DNA of 64,000 nucleotides from an uncultured Clostridia bacterium (GTDB lineage Bacteria > Bacillota > Clostridia > Christensenellales > Borkfalkiaceae), in NCBI GenBank assembly GCA_934271275.1, contig CAKQRD010000002.1:124001-188000 (forward strand), read 5' to 3'. A program made the position numbers and the translations under genes. Positions 58,891-64,000 of this stretch are shown here, one piece after another. How positions within the stretch are numbered: the first letter of the stretch is position 1; every line of letters starts with the position of its first letter. The notes under the pieces were generated by a model. It was not told the DNA's origin. It was given only the letters and a program-made list of their open reading frames with translations, and ran no database searches.

Positions 58891-60784
58891 CGTTTTTCTC
58901 TCCTTCCGCTATCCGTATCTGATTAAACGGCAGCTGTCTTTTAACAGACGTCCTTAAAAACGGTCTGTCCGTTCTTCTCCCGTCGGGCGTAATATTTCTT
59001 CTCGCTCCCGCTTGTATTTGCCCGCCGACTCTTCCGTTCGGCTTCGGCGTTTCCGTCTTTTCGGATTTTAAGTCGGGACAATATTTCTCTGCTATATTTT
59101 CCGTCAGTTCCTTTCTCTCCGCATACTCCACATTCCTTTCCGCGTTCTCTTTTACTTCGTAAGGCTTCCCGAACGATATTCCCCACTCGAAAAACAGCTT
59201 TAATCTCACTTTCATAGGATATGCGCCCGTCTTCATTACCACGAACTGTCCTTTCGGCATCGCCTTTAATTCGTCCGCGCTCATAAGCGGGCGTTCGGTC
59301 ATTTGCAAAGATTCCGACGGCTCGTTGCGTCCCCTGCTTACCGAACCCGTAAGCACCGTTCGCGTTCCGAGCGCTTTCGATAATATTTCCGCCGAAGTGC
59401 TGTTCGGCGCGAACCCGCCGAATATAGTCAGCTGGGTATTGTCTACGATTATCTCTCCGCCCTCTTTGCCGTAGTTCTTTTCTAACTGCGAAAAACTCTG
59501 TATTATAGGCACTATCTGTAATCTTCTCGACCTCGACGCCGAAAACATCATTTCCGCGTCCTGTATCTTCGGAATGGTTCCGAATTCGTCGCAAAAGAAT
59601 ATGCACCTGTTTTTAAGCTTTCCGCCCTCTTCGTCCGCCACCGCAAGTATCTCTCTATACAGTTGCTGAATGAACAGCGAAATCATAAAGAACGTGGTCG
59701 GGGCTTCTTCCGGCATTATTATGAATATCGCGGACTTCTCCGAACAGAATTTTTCCGCGTCTATCTCCGTATCGAAACAGAGTATCTGCTCTAATTCCGA
59801 ATCGAGAAAGGCGTTTAGTCTCGACAGCGCGGTAGACATTACGCTTGCCATCGACTGCTCAGAAGCGTTTAGCGCGGAACCTGCAAACCATTTCGCCTTA
59901 TGCGTATCAGGAAGCATATCCATCAGTTCCTGAAACCGATTCTTTCCGTACTTTTCCGACGGCGCGAGCAATTCCTGTATAAGCTTGAACACCGACACTA
60001 TATGCCGTTTTTGCGGCTCGCAAAACTCCGCCACGAGCAGTATCGTTGCCGTGAGTATACCTTCCGCCGCGTCGTAAAAGTATGCGTTCTGCCCGAACGA
60101 CGAAGACTCCGCGCCAGACAGTATAATGGTTTTGGATATTATCTTTGCGTACTTCTCCGCTTTCGCTTTGTAGGCTAACTTTTCGGGGTGCGCCTTGTAT
60201 AAATCCATATACTTATTGACGAGATGCAAAAGATTGTTCCCGTTGGATTTGGTGGGATTTCTTAAATCTATCACCGAAACGTTATACCCGTACCCTTTCG
60301 CTATCTCCCCGTAATTCCGCATAACGTCGCCCTTGGTGTCGGTCGATAAAAAAGACGTTCCGCTCGCGCAGGCGTACTCTATGCACGGGTACAACCAGTA
60401 CGCTGTTTTGCCTACGCCCGCCGCGCCTATCATAAGCGCGTGTACGTCGCCCGTGTCTATCATCGCCACCGTTTTCTTGCCCTTTCCTTTGCAGCCGACA
60501 ACTATCCCTTGCGGAAGAACTTCTTCTATTCCTCTTTCGTTTATACAGGTCGGGGTTACCCCTTTCTTCGCCTGTTTCCGCCATTTGTTCGGCGTAAACG
60601 ATATCTGCCTGTACGTTTTCCTTATCTCGCGTTTAGTTGCCCACCGCGCCGAACCGTGCTGTCCGTCGCCTACCGTTTTGCTCTTTATCCCGTTTAAGTT
60701 ATATACGTTTGACAGCAGCGTCACTCCGCCAAGCAAAACCGCCATCCCCACCGCCGCGATTATGAGTATCGTAATCCCTGACAT
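58877..60784 (-). CDS. VirD4/TraG-type conjugative coupling ATPase
   Basis: 635 aa. One or two N-terminal membrane helices (MSGITILIIAAVGMAVLLGGV) are followed by the RecA-like motor: Walker A IGAAGVGKTAYW near residue 117, FLSTDTKGDVMRNY, Walker B IFFCDEFGTIPK near 400 and SRRLQIVPIIQSFSQLEK. It moves relaxase-bound DNA to the secretion channel at the membrane. The C-terminal tail with KPNGRVGGQIQAG is basic. The gene overlaps the toprim gene by 25 nt. Confidence 0.95.
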   Translation of the reverse strand: MSGITILIIAAVGMAVLLGGVTLLSNVYNLNGIKSKTVGDGQHGSARWATKREIRKTYRQISFTPNKWRKQAKKGVTPTCINERGIEEVLPQGIVVGCKGKGKKTVAMIDTGDVHALMIGAAGVGKTAYWLYPCIEYACASGTSFLSTDTKGDVMRNYGEIAKGYGYNVSVIDLRNPTKSNGNNLLHLVNKYMDLYKAHPEKLAYKAKAEKYAKIISKTIILSGAESSSFGQNAYFYDAAEGILTATILLVAEFCEPQKRHIVSVFKLIQELLAPSEKYGKNRFQELMDMLPDTHKAKWFAGSALNASEQSMASVMSTALSRLNAFLDSELEQILCFDTEIDAEKFCSEKSAIFIIMPEEAPTTFFMISLFIQQLYREILAVADEEGGKLKNRCIFFCDEFGTIPKIQDAEMMFSASRSRRLQIVPIIQSFSQLEKNYGKEGGEIIVDNTQLTIFGGFAPNSTSAEILSKALGTRTVLTGSVSRGRNEPSESLQMTERPLMSADELKAMPKGQFVVMKTGAYPMKVRLKLFFEWGISFGKPYEVKENAERNVEYAERKELTENIAEKYCPDLKSEKTETPKPNGRVGGQIQAGARRNITPDGRRTDRPFLRTSVKRQLPFNQIRIAEGEKNDGQA

Positions 60785-61704
60785 ATCTTTACCTCCGCGT
60801 TCTTTCGTATCGTTTGTTCTTTCGCCGCTATCAGCTGCTCGTTCCAGTCCTTGCCGTTCGGAAGAAGTATCCCGAACCGTATATTTTCTTCCCTTAACTT
60901 TTCCGCGATGCGATACTCTGCGAACCTTCCCGCCCAGTCGTTATCGAGGCATAAGAACACTTTCGATATACTCGGATTGTCTTTAAGTGTCTGAAACAGC
61001 ACCTTATCGCCAACGCCGCAACACGCCGCGTAACTATGGTTTTGCCAGCCCTCGCCTTTCATCGCGATAAACGAAAGCATATCTATGGGGGCTTCGAATA
61101 AATATATTTTCTCGCTTTTCCCCGTCCACCTGAACGAGTATTCGGGCGAGCTTCCCGCGGCGTTGCCTTTGAACGCCGAGTTCGATTGCGTGCCGCGAAG
61201 ATTAACGTGCTTTAAGTTACCGTTCGTATCGTATCCCATAAACGCCACGTTATGATATTCCCGCGTTTCGCCTATGAGTTGCTTTTTGAAAAACGGAACG
61301 AGAACGTCTTTCGGTATCCCGCGCCGAACGTTTAAATACGCGTACGCTCTTTTAGCTTCCGCGTTCAGCACGGGCGGTTCGAACTCTTTTTTCTCTTTCG
61401 GTTTTGCCTGTTTCGGCTCTCTTTGCACGATTTCTCCCGCACCGTTACCGAGAATATATTTCATCGCCTCGACGTAGGTTTTGCCCATAAACCTCTGCAC
61501 GAACGACACGGCGTTCCCGCCCTTTTGCTCGTACTGATGATACCATAAATTCCCGCGTATCGTAACCCGTTCGCTGCCCTCGCCCCACTCGTATTCCGAG
61601 CCGCTTCTTTTAAGTTTTTCGCCCACGCGCATCAGCATTTCCGCTATGTCCGCGTTCCGCGCCGCTTCCTTTTCTTTCGGCGTGAAGTATATAAATTGTG
61701 ACAT
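60760..61704 (-). CDS. DUF3991/toprim domain protein of the transfer module
   Basis: 314 aa. An N-terminal primase-like zinc-free region (WYHQYEQKGGNAVSFVQRFMG) is followed by the DUF3991 segment and a toprim fold: YLFEAPIDMLSF with the catalytic Glu and VFLCLDNDWAGR with the DxD metal motif. Proteins of this architecture accompany MobP relaxases in clostridial elements and are thought to prime or process transferred DNA. It lies 12 nt downstream of the relaxase gene. Confidence 0.9.
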   Translation of the reverse strand: MSQFIYFTPKEKEAARNADIAEMLMRVGEKLKRSGSEYEWGEGSERVTIRGNLWYHQYEQKGGNAVSFVQRFMGKTYVEAMKYILGNGAGEIVQREPKQAKPKEKKEFEPPVLNAEAKRAYAYLNVRRGIPKDVLVPFFKKQLIGETREYHNVAFMGYDTNGNLKHVNLRGTQSNSAFKGNAAGSSPEYSFRWTGKSEKIYLFEAPIDMLSFIAMKGEGWQNHSYAACCGVGDKVLFQTLKDNPSISKVFLCLDNDWAGRFAEYRIAEKLREENIRFGILLPNGKDWNEQLIAAKEQTIRKNAEVKICQGLRYS

Positions 61705-61715
61705 CGTTATTCCTC

Positions 61716-63038
61716 CTATCCTATTTTAAGCCCTTGCGCTTGCTTTTTCTCAGCTATTTTTCGGCGGAGTTTTTTATCCGTTCTCGGCAACCTCATATTC
61801 AACCCGTCTTCCGCTTTATCTGCAAGCAACCCGAATATATATCTGAATAACCGCGTAACCAATAAAGATATATTTATCGCTCGAACTTGTTGCGCTCGTT
61901 TCGCGCTTACGCTATTAGGTATATCGAAAGGTGAAATCTTTAACGCCTCGGCTATCACCGCGTTGCGCACCGACTTAAATTCTTCGTTAGCGGACAGCGG
62001 AAACCTTGCGGGCATTTTATCTCGGTAAGTCTTTAACACGTTCCCCCTTTGCTCGTACCATAACTCATATAGTTTTTGTAAGTCTTCGTCTTTCATAATC
62101 TCGTCGACTACGCCGTTTACGAGGTTCTTAATACTTTTCGGCAGATACCCGTACACCTTTTTGCCTTTATGCTTCTGCAACTTCTCTGCAAGCGTTGTCA
62201 GCATTAGTTCGAGCGTTTCGTTTTCGTACCTTTTATTGTTTATCCTGCGGATGATCCCCGCTATCTTCTCTTTACTCTCGGCTCTAAGCATATCTCGGTA
62301 CTCCGTCTGCTTTTCGTAGGTTTCGTATAAATCGTTTTTAAATATCTCGTGCGCGAAGGCGGCTTTTAGTTTTTCAAGCCCTTTTCTCGTCATATACGGT
62401 TCTTTGCCTGTCGAATACGATACGAGATGAACGTGCGGATGTCCGCTTTCGTTATGATACGCCGCATACCATTTCATATACGTTACGGGTATTCCCATAG
62501 CGGAGGCTAAATCCTGCAACTTTGACCGTAACAACGTTTTCCACGCAGACATATTATCGTAGCCGAGTCTTGCCGCGTCCTCGCGTTTTAACGAGATTAC
62601 CGTCGTCCAAACTACTCCGTCGTGATCCCCGACTTCTTTCGCTACGTTTGAAAGATTGATATGCTCGTCAGAAAACGAGAACAGCCCGTGACCGCCCGAT
62701 TTTTCCACTCGCGGTCGCATCGCTATATACCCGATATAGTTTTCTTTCCTGCCTATCCGATCTACGTTTTCTTCTATTGCCTTATCTATGAACGTCGTCG
62801 CCGCGTACTTCGTTTTTATTTCCGAATAATCCCGATACTCGAAACTGTCTTTGCAATCGGGAAAGTCTTGTATAAGCCGATTCACAAGCTTTTCTTGCTC
62901 TTTCGTAACGGGTTCGGTTTTCCATTTATCGCGCTCTATCTCCACTCCCTCGCGTGTTGCGATATACCCGACGTAACGCTCGCCCTGTTTCGGATTTCCG
63001 GGTTTAATATACCGCCACTTTACTATTAGTCTTGCCAT
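61716..63038 (-). CDS. MobP3-like relaxase
   Basis: 440 aa. The relaxase centre has AAYHNESGHPHVHLVSYST with the conserved histidine triad near residues 195-204 and a Tyr-rich KWYAAY just before. The first 130 residues and the WTTVISLKREDAARLGY stretch fit the MobP3 class. It nicks oriT and stays bound to the 5' end. Basic, Lys-rich helical C-terminus. It overlaps the accessory gene by one base and is followed by the toprim protein. Confidence 0.93.
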   Translation of the reverse strand: MARLIVKWRYIKPGNPKQGERYVGYIATREGVEIERDKWKTEPVTKEQEKLVNRLIQDFPDCKDSFEYRDYSEIKTKYAATTFIDKAIEENVDRIGRKENYIGYIAMRPRVEKSGGHGLFSFSDEHINLSNVAKEVGDHDGVVWTTVISLKREDAARLGYDNMSAWKTLLRSKLQDLASAMGIPVTYMKWYAAYHNESGHPHVHLVSYSTGKEPYMTRKGLEKLKAAFAHEIFKNDLYETYEKQTEYRDMLRAESKEKIAGIIRRINNKRYENETLELMLTTLAEKLQKHKGKKVYGYLPKSIKNLVNGVVDEIMKDEDLQKLYELWYEQRGNVLKTYRDKMPARFPLSANEEFKSVRNAVIAEALKISPFDIPNSVSAKRAQQVRAINISLLVTRLFRYIFGLLADKAEDGLNMRLPRTDKKLRRKIAEKKQAQGLKIG

Positions 63039-63445
63039 CAGCTTTTCTGAAACTTATACGCCTCGTCGAAGGACACCGCGCCGTGGATACGTTTTACTTC
63101 GTCTACGCACATTCCGCGAAGTCTTGCAAGCGTTTCTTCGTCTATGTCGCTGTTTGCCGCCGTAACGTGTAACGACATTGATAGTTCTACCGCCATTTTA
63201 AACAACAGACTTGCCATTCGGTTTTCAAACGCGCCGAGCGTACCTTGCATAGTAGAAACGATAATTTCGGGGAAATACTCTTTTCCGTCTTCCGCCGTAA
63301 GGTAGCCGCAGTAAAAATTGATTGCTTTCTCTATAAATTCCGAACGGCTTTTTACGTTCTCTTCGCGGTATAGTTTTTCTACTTTTTTTATCGTTTCTTC
63401 GCGTACCCACAGCGCGAATTTCCTTTTATCTTTCGGCTCGGACAT
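63038..63445 (-). CDS. Ribbon-helix-helix relaxase accessory protein (MobC-like)
   Basis: 135 aa from the ATG of MSEPKDK with AGGAGGAG 6 nt upstream (the frame continues to 63472). An N-terminal RHH (KFALWVREETIKKVEKLY...SRSEFIEKAINFY) and a helical C-terminal region are typical of oriT-binding accessory proteins. It is the first gene of the mobilisation operon. Confidence 0.88.
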   Translation of the reverse strand: MSEPKDKRKFALWVREETIKKVEKLYREENVKSRSEFIEKAINFYCGYLTAEDGKEYFPEIIVSTMQGTLGAFENRMASLLFKMAVELSMSLHVTAANSDIDEETLARLRGMCVDEVKRIHGAVSFDEAYKFQKS

Positions 63446-63665
63446 AGTTTTCTCCTCCTTCGCGCCCTGCAACGCCTTGTTTTTTCTTTTTGTTTCGCCG
63501 TATTTTGTAATACTCGACTCTTTTTCCTGAATTTATCTTATTTTGCAACCCATTGCCCGTTTTTCTCAAAATCCCTTTATGCGGTCGGCGTTGCCGTCCG
63601 CTGTAAGACGCGAAGGGGGTGCTTCTGCAACCCCTTCGCTTATTCCTGCAACGAAATCGGTTCGA
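63446..63665. other. Intergenic region upstream of the mobilisation operon, candidate oriT
   Basis: No gene on either strand. It contains a hairpin GCGAAGGGG/CCCCTTCGC (63612-63640) and a Tyr-recombinase-free AT-rich stretch of about 70 nt near 63500-63570. Nick sites usually lie in such a region next to a MobP/MobC pair, but no consensus is visible here. Confidence 0.4.
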
Positions 63666-64000
63666 TTACATTCTCTGCTCGAACGTTACAGAGTTTTCGG
63701 GTTCTTCCCGTAAGCTCTCGCAATATTCTTGTTTTACTTCGTATTCGATTCCGTCCTCGGTCAGTTCCGCGCTTTCTATCTCGCACCGTCGTTTCAGCTC
63801 TTCTACGAGCATTTTCCCGAACACGTTATCCGCCGTTACGTTCGCGCCGAAATGATAATACAGTTCATCTTTGCTTACCACCCATTTCCCGTCCTCCGAG
63901 TTCTGCATACCTTCCGACACGACGTAGTCCGCGAGCGTTTGCACGAAGTCCTGTATTATCGTTCTTGCTTTCGGCAGAAACGCCGAGTATCTCGGGTAAG
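63666..64000 (-). CDS. Hypothetical transfer-module protein, start beyond the window
   Basis: At least 111 codons. The frame is open through the window edge (reading PRYSAFLPKARTIIQDFV before the LADYVVSE part), so a GTG at 63944 that would give 92 aa is probably not the real start. The acidic, helical C-terminal part reads KDELYYHFGANVTADNVFGK, with EYCESLREEPENSV at the end. It resembles no family I know, and its position ahead of the mobilisation genes suggests an element-borne gene of unknown function. Confidence 0.65.
   Translation of the reverse strand, partial: YPRYSAFLPKARTIIQDFVQTLADYVVSEGMQNSEDGKWVVSKDELYYHFGANVTADNVFGKMLVEELKRRCEIESAELTEDGIEYEVKQEYCESLREEPENSVTFEQRM

Overview
The window looks like the chromosome of an uncultured gut Firmicute of the class Clostridia. 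The evidence is an L27 ribosomal protein with the Firmicutes-type cleavable N-terminus, strong AGGAGG ribosome binding sites, a VanW-type surface protein, tandem large serine recombinases of the kind carried by clostridial integrative elements, and MobP3-like/TraG-like transfer genes. No rRNA is present, so a finer placement is inference.

Left part, about 1-12.5 kb, is ordinary chromosome: an 8-oxoguanine glycosylase cut by the window edge, rplU-rpmA, an MntP/YtaF-like membrane protein, an Xre repressor facing a small lipoprotein across a double operator, an SDR, a VanW protein, five tRNAs (Ser-GCT, Val-CAC, Ala-GGC, Arg-CCT, Gln-CTG), a solitary MazF toxin, a MATE pump, and an operon of HD-type alarmone hydrolase, RelA/SpoT-type synthetase and cytidylate-kinase-like protein.

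From about 12.5 to 24.9 kb the genes are mobile and nearly all on the minus strand. An AT-rich pair (zinc-hook AAA ATPase plus DUF2971 protein) looks like imported anti-phage or stress cargo. It is followed by three tandem serine recombinase genes, a recombinase-like fragment lacking the nucleophile, a small SHOCT-like protein overlapping a second MazF, a secreted InlB-repeat protein and a sigma-70-like factor.

From 24.9 to 57.3 kb a single minus-strand array of about 20 genes forms a glycan-utilisation locus. It holds sugar-acid oxidoreductases, an enolase-superfamily dehydratase, large secreted or lipid-anchored proteins (two with DUF4838 domains), a sugar ABC importer without its ATPase, a GH63/trehalase-like enzyme, a GH36 alpha-galactosidase, an ADP-ribosylglycohydrolase-family protein, NagB/NagA, and mannonate dehydratase with an SDR reductase. 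An AraC-type regulator is divergent at its head, and a 15-bp inverted operator pair lies between the two promoters. The end products point to a polymer containing N-acetylglucosamine and uronic acid, with galactose.

From 58.3 kb to the right edge is a conjugation module: HTH protein, VirD4/TraG coupling protein, toprim protein, MobP3-like relaxase and accessory RHH protein. With the recombinases at 17-21 kb and everything between on one strand except the AraC gene, the locus may be cargo of one large integrative conjugative element. Two separate elements flanking it is the alternative.

The most interesting signals are a -1 frameshift signal (A9 run with an A_AAA_AAC heptamer and a GGAG 10 nt upstream) joining two ORFs of a giant surface enzyme, the AAA/DUF2971 pair, the split alarmone hydrolase/synthetase operon, and a perfect 16-bp operator inside a consensus promoter spacer.
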